A stretch of 64,000 nt of DNA from Ciona intestinalis (lineage: Eukaryota; Chordata; Ascidiacea; Phlebobranchia; Cionidae). Numbering within the stretch: position 1 is the first letter of the stretch; each line of letters begins with the position of its first letter. The notes under the pieces were generated by a model. It saw nothing but the letters and a program-made list of their open reading frames with translations, made no database searches and was not told the origin of the DNA. The stretch spans positions 29,578 through 93,577 of the forward strand of contig NW_004190421.2 of NCBI RefSeq assembly GCF_000224145.3. Direction: 5' to 3'. This document shows, in pieces, positions 1 to 13,600 of this stretch. A program made the position numbers and the translations under genes.

Positions 1-400
1 AGTTGTTATAACACGGGTGTTCCGTTTCATACACCTTGTACCTGCTTACGAATTACCATGTATGTAACTTTTGTAGGTAATTTTTAAAGTTTTTAATTTT
101 CAGTGTGGCTGACACTTCAGACAACCCATTAATGACCACTGGGTTGGAGCAATTATTGTTAAGTGTCTTGCCCAAGGACACATACGCCCACACTGTTGGC
201 AATAGTCTCGATTTGAATAAATGAATGTGAATTGTTTATGCTCGCGTGGCCGGAAAACAACAGTCGACATTGTAGGTGATTGTTGGTAGCAACGACAATG
301 GTAGCAACGACGAGCCTTGGAACTATTACCTCTCGGTTTGAGGCAGGCGCACAAACCAGTTTACCGTTGCCTGGACAGAAGCCGGTTACGAAGATCTGTG
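1..400 (-). repeat. Degenerate SINE and tail-repeat remnants
   Basis: Reading on the minus strand, two decayed pieces of the tRNA-headed SINE family can be seen: about 1-225 (tail unit with ACACGGGTGTTC, then the body with CACTGGGTTGGAGCAAT and TGTCTTGCCCAAGGACACA) and about 230-400 (tail fragment then the tRNA-like head with ACCTCTCGGTTTGAGGCAGG). Similar text recurs many times in this window. No protein is supported here although short open frames cross it. Confidence 0.7.
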
Positions 401-665
401 AAAGCCACCGCTGTTGGAACGTTGTGATGGTCCGTTATTGTTATAGGAACTTGTAAGTGTTTAATTTAAAAGAGTCCGATAACAAAGTAAGTTTAATGTT
501 TCTTCGTTACATCCGACGTAGCACACATATATCTATTATATATCTATCTTCTGATGGTGAAAACTACTTAAGTAAACTTGGTGGCATTGGGCTCAAATTA
601 CGGTATAAGTTAAGTATATTGACATACACAAAATACTTATAACTTTCACTTCCAATTTAACAAGT

Positions 666-737
666 GGCTCGTTGGTCTAGGGGTATGATTCTCGCTTTGG
701 GTGCGAGAGGTCCCTGGTTCAAATCCCGGACTAGCCC
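666..737 (+). tRNA. tRNA-Pro (anticodon UGG), slightly degenerate
   Basis: A 72-nt cloverleaf starting GGCTCGTTGG and ending ACTAGCCC. The anticodon stem CTCGC/GCGAG encloses the loop TTTGGGT, with anticodon TGG at 698-700, so proline. A box (TGGTCTAGGGG) and B box (GGTTCAAATCC) are present, and a TTTT run at 743-746 could end Pol III transcription. Two stem pairs are broken: C/T in the acceptor stem (fifth pair) and T/C in the T stem (CCTGG against CCCGG). This could be a decaying copy or sequence error; the family identity is secure, function is not. Confidence 0.88.
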
Positions 738-1279
738 ATTACTTTTATAAATGTAGGGGCACCTAAACTATTGAACAGTTCGGATCGAAGTAATCTTACT
801 TGTAGTTAAACGACTGTGGTTTTGTAATTAATTCTCTTCGTTGTTTCGATTAATACAATATCTGTTACTGTATTCGAAGAGATAAATAAAATCTAAACAT
901 GTTTTAAAACTCCTTCGGGAAAATTTTTTTGGCGACGTTTCAAACGACCGATTAAGTTCGCCTTCATCAGGGTAAATGAAACTCGAACGCACACATTTCT
1001 AAAACATATAAGACGGGCAATAGTATCATGTAAATACAGATCGTGTTATGTATTACTAAAACTGCATGTGTGTGTGTGGAATCGTGGATTTGTTATCTGA
1101 ATACCCCACCACACGGCTGCGCTGCGGAGCCAACACCAATTGTGACGAGTTCAATTAAGTTTGTTTCGTCACAACCCGTCCACTCGCCCACATTCAATGG
1201 AGGCCAAAGAAAATCAAACCTTGTCAATCAATGCATTTGTTCCATAAGATTGTAGTTCCTCCTACATACCTTCACACAA
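738..1279. other. Intergenic stretch, no gene seen
   Basis: AT-rich spacer between the tRNA and the BCL11 promoter. The only structured element is at about 905-966 on the minus strand, a CCTGATGAAGGCG...GAAACGTCGCC motif also seen near 35005 on the plus strand. A short open frame at 1043-1255 has no recognisable content. Confidence 0.5.
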
Positions 1280-1604
1280 TGCGTGCCTCCCATGTTGACC
1301 TTCTCCAACCCACGGCTATTTGTCTGTCTCGTCCGCGTTCGTTCAAGCGTGACGCGTCGTCATGTTACGTCACGTGATGCACTTGAACTCCTAGCGCCAC
1401 AGCTGCAGAACGGCGAGCGCGAGAACGCGCAGCGCACACACGCGAGGGACATTTTGAAGCAATAAACAAACGGCAAACCGCCGGCAAACGTGCGGTCAGC
1501 GCAAAGTAAAGAAGAGACCCTCGGCTCACACAGCGGCCGCTGAAAGCTTCGTTCGTGAATGTCCATTCGTGTTTGGTAATGGGAGGCGCAAGTGGAATGG
1601 GGAA
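1280..1604 (+). promoter_or_regulatory. Putative BCL11 promoter and 5' leader
   Basis: About 300 bases directly before the BCL11 start codon are clearly richer in C, G and CpG than the surroundings. They contain a TTACGTCACGTGATG stretch (CRE half site overlapping an E-box, near 1365) and a CAGCTG box near 1403. No TATA box stands out. Placement rests on the position upstream of the MSRRKQ exon; the transcription start is not visible from sequence alone. Confidence 0.45.
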
Positions 1605-4600
1605 ATGTCTCGAAGGAAACAAGATAAACCTCAACAGTTAAGATTCGGTGAGTTGATTGTTTGTTCGCAATGACCGAGTAAGAGTGGGTTCGCTGTGGTT
1701 GCGTTTCGCTTAAACCGCTTTTCGAGAGATAAATATAGACTGGTCGGCTCGCGGGTGTTAATTACCTTTAACTTAGTCGACGCCATTTTGTTTCGTGACG
1801 TCACCGAATTTGAATGTTACTTGACAATGGAAGATTATTAGATGACAATCGAAGGTTCGATTATGCAGCTTATATCAACAACTACGATTGTGACGTATGT
1901 CTGGTTGAACCAACGTCTGCTGTATTACGTCACAAAGCTTCAATTAGTTATACAACGACGTTCTCCGGATGGGTCTCTTCTTACACGTTTGCTGGGCATG
2001 TTACCACCGTGGTCCATATGGCATAAAGCATTAATTAAACTGGAGGATAGTTAGCCATGTTGACCCTTATATATCTTATACAGCTATGTTGTGTTTCAAT
2101 GTCAGTGAAAGGGGAAATTCCAAGTTAGATTTACGACGAGTTTTGTTATCGTTGACTTAACTTTAGAAAGCAAGTTCGACCTTATCCACGGGAACAGTTT
2201 AAATTAGTTTAGTTTGTAAACTACTTATAAAAACTCGAGAAATATGACCTGGGGCCATGAGGCTGAGTATTAAGTACGCGAAGTATTCACTGACCAGTTA
2301 GGCAGTTATGAAGTTGAACAATATTGTGGTGTTGCATTGTTAGAATTTATCTTTCCGTGTTCGGTAAACGTTTAGATAGATAGACAACTTTATTTGTTTT
2401 ATAATTTTAATGGCAGTGTATATAATTCATTACAATTGAGTTTGTTTCATAACACATGGTTCATTATGTTTTAACCAAATTTACTTTGTGTAATATGGTT
2501 TACCATTGAGCATGAAGTAGTTGTATAGGTACTTTAAGTTAATGTATTCCAATGTTTTGTGAGATAGGTGTCTTATTATTATTTAGGCCTAACTTACGTT
2601 ATTATGGCATAGTTTCAAACAAGTGTTAGGTCATATAGTAGGGTGGGGGAAGAGGGCACACATTCAAAGAATTATGAAACTGTATCCTCACGACTCCTAT
2701 AGACCGTTGTTATTTGTTTAAAACACGATTTGGATTTTATGTGCAAAATGTGTCCCATATTACCCCACTCTTTTACGCACTTTGTAAAAATAAGTTTAGC
2801 TGTACACTTAAACTATTTAACTGTATGTTAAACATAACTATATAGCTTACGGGAAGCGTTTTACTACAACTGCTCTAACCCAGATAGAACGGTCAGGTCC
2901 CAGACAAGCCGGATTCGAACCCTGTATGTTTGTGTTGGTGATTGCGGTTTGAACTGCGGTTTTTGCTTTATAGGTATAAGACGTGTATTTGAGGTTTTGT
3001 TATTTAGTTGTTATCAAAGGCTCAGGGTATTCCAAATTGTTGATCACAAGTTTAGTATCCAGACAGTAACTTGGTCCATCATCAGTGTAAAAGAGGTTAC
3101 TATCCACCAAGTTACTGCCCGAAACATCCGCTGATCATGAGTTTAGTATCCAGACAGTAACTTGGTCCATCATCAGTGTAAAAGAGGTTACTATCCACCA
3201 AGTTACTGTCCGAAACATTTGCTGGTCATGAGTTTAGTATCCAGACAGTAACTTGGTTCATCATCAGTGTAAAAGAGGTTACTATCCACCAAGTTACTGT
3301 CCGAAACATCTGCTGATCATGAGTTTAGTATCCAGACAGTAACTTGGTGGATAGTAACTTCTTTTACACTGATAATATACAAAATTAAACCTTTAAAACC
3401 TAATACTCATACAAACTGCTAAAAACAGAAAAAAAAACGCATTTATGAAGCTTATCACACCACTATACCAGCATAAGCATACACACTCTTCATATTTCCA
3501 ACCAGAAAGAACAGCGCAAGTAATTAAGGGTCCGAAACGTCGCTCAGTGTTTGCGGGTCGAAGGTGTAGTTCAGATGGTCTACTGTTACGTCACATACCT
3601 ATTTGTTGTTCGTGCACTACCGACCTTGTTTTGCGCGGTTTTAGATTTCACCAAAAATCAGCAAAGGTTTGAAAAACAAACGTTAAGTCGGTTTAGTTGA
3701 TATCGTAATAAACTCCATGGTTTTGGTTGAGGTAGGACGGTTAATGTTTTCATTCTCTTTTGTTGTTTTATTTTGTAAAAACGAATATTTACATAATTAT
3801 ACAACCCTGCCCTTACGACTCTAAAAGAGAATTGATAATACCATCATTAGAAAATGTGTGATTTAGGTGCAAACGGTATCCCATCTTACCCCACAATACT
3901 CTATGTAATAACTTATCATACCACCTTGTTAAGTAACATCGATTCACTTAAGTCCTTAGTTAAAATATTCCACACTTTATAATTAGCTATGTGAGCGATC
4001 CTTTTAATGGTTCAGTTATGCAAATAGTTGTATTCATACTTTTCACAGTTTAGCATCCTTTTCAAAGTTAATTTACAGTTTATCCTGAAAATTTGCACAA
4101 CGTTGCAGAAAATACCTTGTATGAAAAATTGTATGACATGGATTTGAATAATGGCCATTTGAACTTTGGATCAGAAAGAAAACGTAAAATCTTTCGATAT
4201 TTTGGTGTCCGAATTCAATTTATACGGTTGTACAATTGATGAATTTACAGTTAGTGAATCAATACCATCTTTAACTCGAATCATTTGTTACGGCGTGCCA
4301 TCTTACCCCAACGTAATCATCATACAGTTTATTAAAACCACTTTAACCCAGGACCTGTGTGCAAGTATTCGAACGCCGCGTATTAAAGCGGTTCACCGTT
4401 TGTGACGTCATAAACAACTCGCTTAGCGGGAACGAATGAATCAGCATTGTTTAGGACAATTACTCGATATTCCAGTTCCACAGTTAATAGCACAACGAGA
4501 ATCTATTTATAAAAAAATCCTTGAAATGAGTTGTTTTACTACCCACGCCGGGGTTTGAACTCTGTCGCCTCTAGCCTTCTATCACAGTGGTTATTAAATG

Positions 4601-7600
4601 TGCATTTTTATGTCTTGCAATTTTATAAACTCACTTACACTTCTATTTTAAATATAGAGGAAATTTTAGGCAAAAATATTTAGCGTAAATAAGTGATGTA
4701 TAGTAGGGTGGGTGAAGATGGGACATCTTTTCATTATATTTTCTTGTCTAAATTGGTAGTAAAGAAATAACATTTAAATTAAAAATGTATCCTTACAGCT
4801 CCAATAGACCGTTGCTAATTGTTTAAAACACGACTAGAAAATGTGAGACATTATGTGGTAAAGGTTCCATCTACCCCCACCCCACTAAATATGTGGCACA
4901 GTTTTATAAATTTCCATACACTTCCAGTTTAAATATCTAAGACAATTTTAAGCAAAAATATTCAGCATAAATAAATGATATAATAATATTTACATCAAAA
5001 ATATTTTTGAGTTGGCCGTTATAAATCAATGATAAAATTAAACGCAAATTCGGTCGTAAACCTCATGACAATGTACACAGCTAATACCCCGTACATACTT
5101 GTGCTTAGCAACATCAGCCTAACAACTGATCTAATCTAAGTGTGTTTCTACGAACCTCTGTTAGTCCATTTTACTTTCTGTTCCAGCAATTAGACAACTT
5201 ATACACCAAGTTAAAAATAAATTCCATTATTTTAAACTTAATTGACTTCTTCTATTATGTCTAAAATATTGAATATAAATATTGTTAGATTTATTACCAA
5301 ATAAAAATTACACAATTAATATTTAAGTTTACCAACCTAATCAATAAGAATATTTTTATAAACATTACATGCAAACATGCTACAAGACTCCTCTACTAAA
5401 GTAACAGTTTCTAAATCTTAATATTTAACTTAAATTTGTTACAGAATTTCAGTATGTAATTATTTATCTACATATACTATATAAATGTAAAATACTTGGT
5501 AAAACTTCCAATAGTAATTAATAAAACAACTATATGAGAGTTAAAACTAGTTTGTGCACAAGTTGTATGTATATTTACATTTTAATATATAGTCTTGTAT
5601 ATTTAAGATCACATATCTGACACCTTGTGCGTGAATTCTTGTCAACTAGTTTCATATTTAAGCAGACGACACAGTATTTATAATAACTGTAATACTAAGA
5701 CATTGTTTTGTAACAAAACCAATTGTTAAAAATTCCACTATTATGATTACTATTGTTAAAACATAAACCCAATTATGATGTAACTTCATGTGCGTAACAA
5801 TAGCAATGTATTACGTAACAATCAATTGGGTATCATAATGGAAAATTAGATTTAGTTGATTTTAGGGAAAAATCTATATTTTTGCTGTTCCGGTCAAAAT
5901 GATCAAGTGAAGTAGCTTGCACATATGATTGTACCTTGGATTCGAAGGTTAGGCCAGGTAGGGTAGTGGCCTACGTGACAAAACCTGGTCCATAGGCTAA
6001 ATATAACTGGAGTTAGGGCCACCTTGACCACAAAATGTATTCGTCCGAACAAAGTAAACACACCCTTGGTGGTTGGTAGTGTGCAAACATAAGGATAACC
6101 CTACGTCGGCAGTATGCAAGTTTTATGTGCCCTGAGCATATAAGTTTAACCTTGTCTGGATGATAGGACAGTTTGAAATAAAATGCCCAAAGCTGGGCTG
6201 GCCTGTTGCTGGCCATTGAAATTGGTGGGACGGGATTTGCTCCCAGACAATCGAAACTCCTCCTACGCGGCTCTTTCTATTCTCTTTCGTTCTCTTTAAT
6301 GAGCACGTGCACCTTGACAGTGGACACACGTCGGCTCGCCAACACAGTCGTCTGATACGAAGTGAACGGCTTAAATTTCATTTCTCGCTAAAAATGTAAC
6401 GTAGGAAGCATGGTAGGCGCCGACACTCGGGATACTATTACAGATCTATCAATGGTTGAGTTGCTAACGATGAACGGAAACTGTTGATTAATTTACCGGC
6501 CTGTCAGCGCTGTATGTTGTGCAATGTGGCGAGCCACGTCGAGAGGGTCATCCAGTTAAGTGTTGTTTAACATAAGCTAGGGTTGTCGGGTTATTGGTGG
6601 GAGCAAACATCGCGCGGGGTCAAGGCGCACCTTGTTCTCTTTCTTTCTCTTAGAGAGAGGTGCTTATTGCGAGGTACCGGACTTACGAATGGCCAGTGTT
6701 TGGATTTCATTGCCAATCATTTAAGACTTAAGTGCTGAAGGCTACGTACAGTATTGCGCTTCATCCGTATGTGATGCTTTAAGTTTATGAGCAGAGGTTG
6801 AAGTTGATGTTTCGTAGATAATGTTAACGTACGCTGGTCTGTAGTTTGAGATATCAAACGCTTGAAATGTTGGATGTTACTTTCAAAGCGACAGACTGGC
6901 CATGTTATTATGGATTTCAGACATCCATGTTATCGCAGTTTTATTCGTGTCATTCCTATAACGTAGTTTCATACAATTGGCATGCTGTTTAATAAACAGG
7001 GTTTCTTGATATTAAGAGTAAAATCAGAGTAGCTGGAACTTCATCATGTGCGTCCATATGTTGATAGATTGGGCAGGATTGCATTTATGTTAATGCTTAT
7101 TGAACTGTGTGTGTGAATTGCTGTTGAGTTTTAAACGGGGGTATGTAGTTCATTGTTAACGTTGCCTGTGCCTCCATGGCTGCTTGTTTGATTTCGTGTT
7201 TAATTGTTATAACAATTAAATGTGTGTCGTCATACAGAATAGGAATTGTTCGGTCACTGTGCGACACGAACCGTCTGTGTTGCATTGAAGGGTCGTCACA
7301 TCTCGAGGAAGGCAGGAAGCCAGTATAGGAACCACGTGACTGGAAAGACCGGGCTTTGTAGCAAATGATGAAGGGACAGTTTGTACATGAGTGGCCACCT
7401 TAGCAACATGAATGTAACTTCAATCGATTATGGAAGGTTCGGGCCCGCATTGCCAGGTCCCAAGGTGCAACTTGGCGCCGAAGTGACGCCGCCCGGTACG
7501 CAGTGTGCACTTGAGGTCGCGGAGAAAATGCAGGACCAGGATATTGAACCGTGGCCGGGAGGGGAGGGATCAAGAAACTCTGCGGGGAATGAAGCCTCCG

Positions 7601-10600
7601 ATTCCCGGGGAGGAGCCAAGTTCGTCTCAAACCCAGCTCAGCAGCAGCGACAAAATAATAAACTAACATTTATCGTAAACGGCATCGCAGAAAAAAGGCG
7701 ACAGACGCTTTTTGATGACGACAGAGAACAGAAATCGCAGGCTTTTATCGGCGTGACGTCATCATCCATAACGTCATGCGTCGATAACGAAAGATTTAAA
7801 TCCAACCGACGAAAACAGAGGCCGTATAAGACCGTCCGGTGCTCTACGGAAAGTCCGCCTCCGAAAACCGGTGAGAAGAGACATGACTTGGGTGTCATCT
7901 GGTTTGATTTTAAGGCAAAACTGTCGGATCCATATTATGCGGCTCATGCGTTAGCGTTTGTTGATATTACTGCAAACCGGAGACGGTGCTGTTTCCGGAC
8001 ACGGGGTCTGAACGTTTGACGCGCCTTCGTTGCTCTGTATCTAACACTGCGACGTGTGGGCGAGATTAAGATGGCAGCGTCTCGATTTTGTTCCTAAAAA
8101 TCATATTGTAGGGTGGGGGGAAATGGGACAGCTTTTCATTCTATGTTCACATCCTATTTAAACAAAAAAACATTCTATTATAAAGCCGTACTCTTTTACA
8201 GACCTTTGTTAATTGTTTAAAACACGATCAGGATATTTGGATATTATGTCCAAAGGTGTCCCGTCTTCTCTCACAGTAATATATTTTTCGTCTTTCACGA
8301 AATTTCAATTTTTTCCAGAAAATGAAGACGTTTCTGAGGTTGAAGATTTTATCACTTGTGGGCGCTGTAGGAAAACTTACCCGCTCCCTGCCATCGCTGA
8401 CTTTATACAGGTGTGTATGACGTCATAGATATGTGTATGTATTTATTATCACTGTCGAGTTATATATATACACCACGCATTGTGTTAATATACCTCCTGC
8501 CCGCTGTCGAGGTATTTAGTTTGTTATGGAGAGCTACGACTGTTAGTTTCGACAACTGACTTGAATCAACTGTGTTGGAGCAACGTTACTATTCATTTGT
8601 ATACTGGGTCCAAATACTGTTAAGAAACCGGCTTCCTTGTTCCCAACCGAAATCGTAGCGACCAAGTAAACACATTGCACGGGTATCAGGTTCTTTACAT
8701 TAAATAGAAATTTGACCACGTCTATTATTCCTTTGGATTTCTCGGCCAGACTAACGTTGCTCCATGGTCGCTAAGTGCTCGCGTTTTTGTTAAGTTACAC
8801 ATGATGGGCTCTGTTGTCTTTACAATGAGCATGAGGTGTATGAATACACCATGTGTGTCTGGTTAATAAAAAGACACCCATGGTATAACTTGCCAGTGAG
8901 CATGAGGTGTATGAATACACCATGTGTGTCTGGTGTATAAGAAGACACTCATGTTATAACTTGACAATGAGCATGAGGTGTATGAATACACCATGTGTGC
9001 CTGGTTAATAAAAAAGACACCCATGTTATAACTTGACAGTGAGCATGAGGTGTATGAATACACCATGTGTGTCTGTCGTATAAGAAGACACCCATGTTAT
9101 AACTCGACAGTGAGCATGAGGTGCATTAATACACCATGTGTGTTTGGTGTATACGAAGACACCCATGTTATAACTGAACAGTGAGCATGAGGTGTATGAA
9201 TACACCATGTGTGTCTGGTGTATAAGAAGACACCCATGTTATAACTTGACAGTGAGCATGAGGTGTATGAATACACCATGTGTGCCTGGTGTATAAGAAG
9301 ACACCCATGTTATAACTTGACAGTGAGCATGAGGTGTATGAATACACCATGTGTGCCTGGTTAATAAAAAAGACACCCATGTTATAACTTGACAGTGAGC
9401 ATGAGGTGTATTAATACACCATGTGTGTCTGGTGTATACGAAGACACCCATGTTATAACCCGACAGTGAGCATGAGGTGCATTAAACGCCAAGTGTGTTT
9501 GGTGTATAAGAAGACACCCATGTTATAACTGAACAGTGAGCATGAGGTGTATGAATACACCATGTGTGCCTGGTGTATAAGAAGGCACCCATATTATAAC
9601 TCGACAGTGAGCATAAGGTGTATGAATACACCATGTGTGTCTGGTGTATAAGAATACACCCATGTTATAACTCGACAGTGAGCATAAGGTGTATGAATAC
9701 ACCATGTGTGCCTGGTGTATAAGAAGTCACCCATGTTATAACTCAACAGTAACAGTAAGCATGAGGTGTAGAAACACAAAATGTGTGTTTGGTGTATAAA
9801 AATACATTCATGTTATAACTTGACAGTGAGCATGAGGTGCATATTAAATAAAACGGTTAACATTTTAATTTTTTCTCAGCATAAACAACTATGCAAAGGA
9901 ATTTTGGACGAAAATTCCACAAACCACGTGGAAAAACGTCACAGTACGTCTGTTATGACGTCAGAAAGGGGTGTGCAAGTGAATCTGGTTGGATGTCCAC
10001 TATCTGACGTCATAGCGTCAAGAGTAGTTTCGCCAAGCGACCGACCAATCACGTTTGACCTCAAGAATGACGTACATAGTGACGTCATCAGCGGTGTTCA
10101 ATTCCAAGGTAGTTTTTCTTATTTTATTCATTTAAATACGATAGCGGAGATCAGATTAATTAAAACAACGCAGAGAAATAAATTAGGCGCAAAGCAACAG
10201 TCGTTAAACAAGCTATGGGTGAAAAAAGTTGAATAAAACTTGCCAAATAAAAGCGTGGCCGCTAAACCTACAATACGGTATAGCTTAACTCATATTGCAG
10301 TTGTGTTTTTATTGTGTGAAACATTTTAACAATGAAGAGGAATAATTTACATACAAACTTGCATGATGGGGAGTTTGCTGAACGAGTCAGTGTTGCGTTA
10401 TCTATGTAATAACTGGAAAGTTTTCGTGTAAATTTTTTAAAGAATATTCAAATATTTCAATCGCTAAGTTATAGTAGTTTGTGGTAAGATGGTCCATGTT
10501 TTTATTTAATTATATGGTAGGTCGGTAGTAAACAAATAATATTTGCACAATTTTATAACCGTATTCTAACGTTGTTAAATGTTAAAAGCATGATTAGAAA

Positions 10601-13600
10601 TATTGGATTTATGTGCTAGCGGTATCCATCTTACCCCACAGTACTATATAACAGATATTATGTGCTAACGGTATCCATCTTACCCCACAGTACTGTATAA
10701 CAGATATTATGTGCTAACGGTATCCCATCTTACCCCACAGTACTATATAATGACATTACTTGGTCGTTTAATACGTAGCAGTCGATAAATTGGGCAACGC
10801 GCATCGCGCCGACAGCTTGACAAGCATTGTTTAAAAAACAAAACATTTATGGCGTAATAATGATTGTGTTTGTATGAAATGAGTTTTGAATTAAACAAAT
10901 ATGGCGGTCCTATTGGTCGTCAATGCAAGGTGTTAGATGCGGTGGTTATGCAGCCATATCGTTACTTGGTAGATATTTAGCAAGCGGACCACACCGCTGC
11001 AATGGTGGCTGGCGATCGTTGTATGTTCCGCAAGTTCAAGTCCATGGCGTGTGTGTGCGCCACATTTTGGTCACTCGCCAGCGCTGCTCCTATTGGCCCG
11101 CGAGCCCCCGCGTGACGATAAAGGCAGCTGCCTGTTTTGCGGTCAGCGGTCAAGAGAGAAGGACTTATCCCGCACACACACCTCATGCGCGGGCGAGCAC
11201 ATACAAGCGCTCGGGGATCGCTGGCCAGACGAAACAAAACGCTTCTTGTTTGTTGTAACGCGCCTCGATAGCTCGCCCAGCCCGTTCGGACTGCCCGCGT
11301 TTTTCCTTCTGTCTGGTACGTGACCGTTCGACGCGACCCTATCCGATTACTCCGCCGTCCTACCCTGTCCACGCCATCCCATGTTCGTGGAAACAGCCAT
11401 TACTTCTGGAGAGACGTCTGCGCTTCTGACAGATTCTTATTTCAATGCAATATACTTAACAATAGAAATGCCATGATGGCAACACAGTCTATTTCACATC
11501 AAATATCTCACGTTGTTTAGTGTTTGGACCATTATGTGTCCTGCTGTTGTTCATACCAGACATGATACGATAAGCATATATATTGCCTTTGGTAATCGCA
11601 TGGCTGACGAAATGTTGGTATTTCTAAAATCTATGTTAATTTAATGGCAGGAGATTAATTGAAAAATATGAATATATAACTTTAGATATATAACTTTATA
11701 TAACTTTAGTCATAATAAATATGTACAGCTATATTTAATATAATTATATATATATTGTTGAGTCTAAACTACATCATCAAGTTTCACTGCTTTTTATCTC
11801 TTTGCTTTTTTAACCAAGCAACTTAACTGTTTTCATCCTGTGAAACTTAACTGTTTTCATCCTATGAAAAAACCCAAATACCATAAAGCAACTTAACTGT
11901 TTTCATCCTATGAAAAAACCCAAATACCATAATAACGGACCAACATATGCGTGTGTTTCAATTGGTTGCATTTAAAGTTGCATTAGCCCACCTTTAATAA
12001 AGATTGCTGCACAAGTAGGTTTGCACGGCTCGCCACTGCCCGCCCAACTTTGTACACGATGTAATGACGCCACAAACTTGCTTTGTTTAAACTTGCCGTT
12101 GGCGATGATTAACCTACGTTTCATTCAGTGCATATTTCCCACCAGTGAGGATTGTAATCAAAGGTTACGATCTAATGAACCTCATGCTCGCTGTCGAGTT
12201 ATAACATAGGTGACTTCTTGTACACCAGACACACATGATGTATTCATACACCTCGTGCTCACTGTCGAGTTATAACATGGGTGTCTTCTTATACACCAGA
12301 CACACATGGTGTATTCATACACCTCATGCTCACTGTCGAGTTATAACGTGGGTGTCTTCTTATACACCAGACACACATGGTGTATTCATACACCTCATGC
12401 TCACTGTCCAGTTATAACGTGGGTATCTTCTTATACACCAGACACACATGGTGTATTCATACACCTCATGCTCACTGTCGAGTAGAATCAGACATTTGAA
12501 AATAAGTTATCTAATTTTACTTCACCACCCAACAACGACAAATAATATTGAATTGTTCGTTTCAGATGCGCAGGGGAATCCCCACAACCAGGAAAACTAC
12601 CGGTGCAGGGAATGTTCGAAAGAATTCACATCTGCAGCTTTCCTGCTACAGCATATACAACACACACATGGTGTGCGTTTGCCGCCACCTAGCGAAAAGT
12701 ATTTTAATTGTAGCTCGTTATCGTTATGGCGTTAAAGTATAGTAGGCTGGGGTAAGATGGTCCATGTTTTTATTTAATTATATAGTAGGGTGGGTAAAAT
12801 GGGACATTGTTTTTATCCTCCCATATGGTGGTAAGCAAAGAGCATTTAATAATAATCACAACTGTTTATTAGTAGGTTCATAACCTACTAAATTTACACA
12901 ATTATATACCCCTATCCTCACGACTGTTCGCGTGAGAGAGGAATTCTATTGTTTGTCATTATGATGTCCCACACCCATTGGCCATTATATTTTATTATGA
13001 CGTCGCACACCCGTTTGTTTAGCAGACCCCGCTTCCCACCCCCGCTTGAACGACGTCGGCTCTCACCCGGTCAGTTACCAGGGCAACAACTCCCCAATGA
13101 TGACAGAGTGACGCAAGACATCCCGATGACGTCACCAAGTTATAGTTTCATCAACCAATGGCTTAAAGCCGCGTCGCATCGACCCCAACATGACCCCATA
13201 CCCACCAACCCACCTGACCCCCGACTTTACCAAACAGCAGCGGCGATCGCCCTCGCATCAGCGGCAGCGGGGAGGGGGCCAAATTACACCCAGGAATTCA
13301 CCCAAGGACCCACCCCAGTCGATAATTTACCCCGAAATACCCCGTCCCACCTACCGGAAGTAACGGGGCGACATGATTCAACGTCATATCCGCTTTCCCC
13401 GCTCGAGATCCTACAGAACATGAGTAATGTCAATTACTCGGCTCGTTTGCGCCGTCTAGCGTCACAAACCAAGAGCCCGCTCCCCCATATGGAAATGACG
13501 TCACCAACCAACCCTCGACCCGGGAACACTGCGACTAGCTTAGCTGGCAACACTGCGCCAAGCGCCGAACCTGGTTTTTCCCTCGCTCAGCGACCTTTTC

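Larger units (their letters stand above)
1648..7386. other. BCL11 intron 1, mostly non-repetitive with scattered MITEs
   Basis: Long first intron. It holds MITE copies (2634-2771, 3836-3912, 4699-4890) and a 91-bp tandem repeat (3042-3375). Between about 5900 and 7380 is a less AT-rich, non-repetitive stretch with ACGTG and pyrimidine tracts (TTCTATTCTCTTTCGTTCTC near 6277, TTCTCTTTCTTTCTC near 6635). It could hold regulatory DNA or a leader for the candidate alternative first exon. Open frames on both strands at 6013-6329 and 7097-7398 overlap each other and show nothing I recognise. Confidence 0.4.
10109..12565. other. BCL11 intron 3
   Basis: Holds a MITE with a triplicated end (10470-10747), a GC-rich island (10880-11420), a 62-base duplication of AACTTAACTGTTTTCATCC... 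(about 11823-11930) and a reversed 71-bp array (12175-12485). No additional coding exon with family similarity was found. Confidence 0.5.

Noticed and set aside
1360..1634. Minus-strand open frames of 68 and 89 codons over the BCL11 promoter
   Set aside because: Composition-driven; they overlap the conserved MSRRKQ exon on the other strand.
2880..2935. GGGTTCGAATCC on the minus strand, a perfect tRNA B box
   Set aside because: No A box in the right order and no cloverleaf; probably an old SINE scrap.
8863..9779. Series of minus-strand open frames with repeated [16 protein letters not shown] text
   Set aside because: They are translations of the 71-bp satellite; frames begin every 71 bases and there is no splice or start context.
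10923..11372. Overlapping open frames of 90-131 codons on both strands in the GC-rich island
   Set aside because: Frames on both strands at once reflect GC-rich composition; none has family similarity or fitting splice phases with an ATG.
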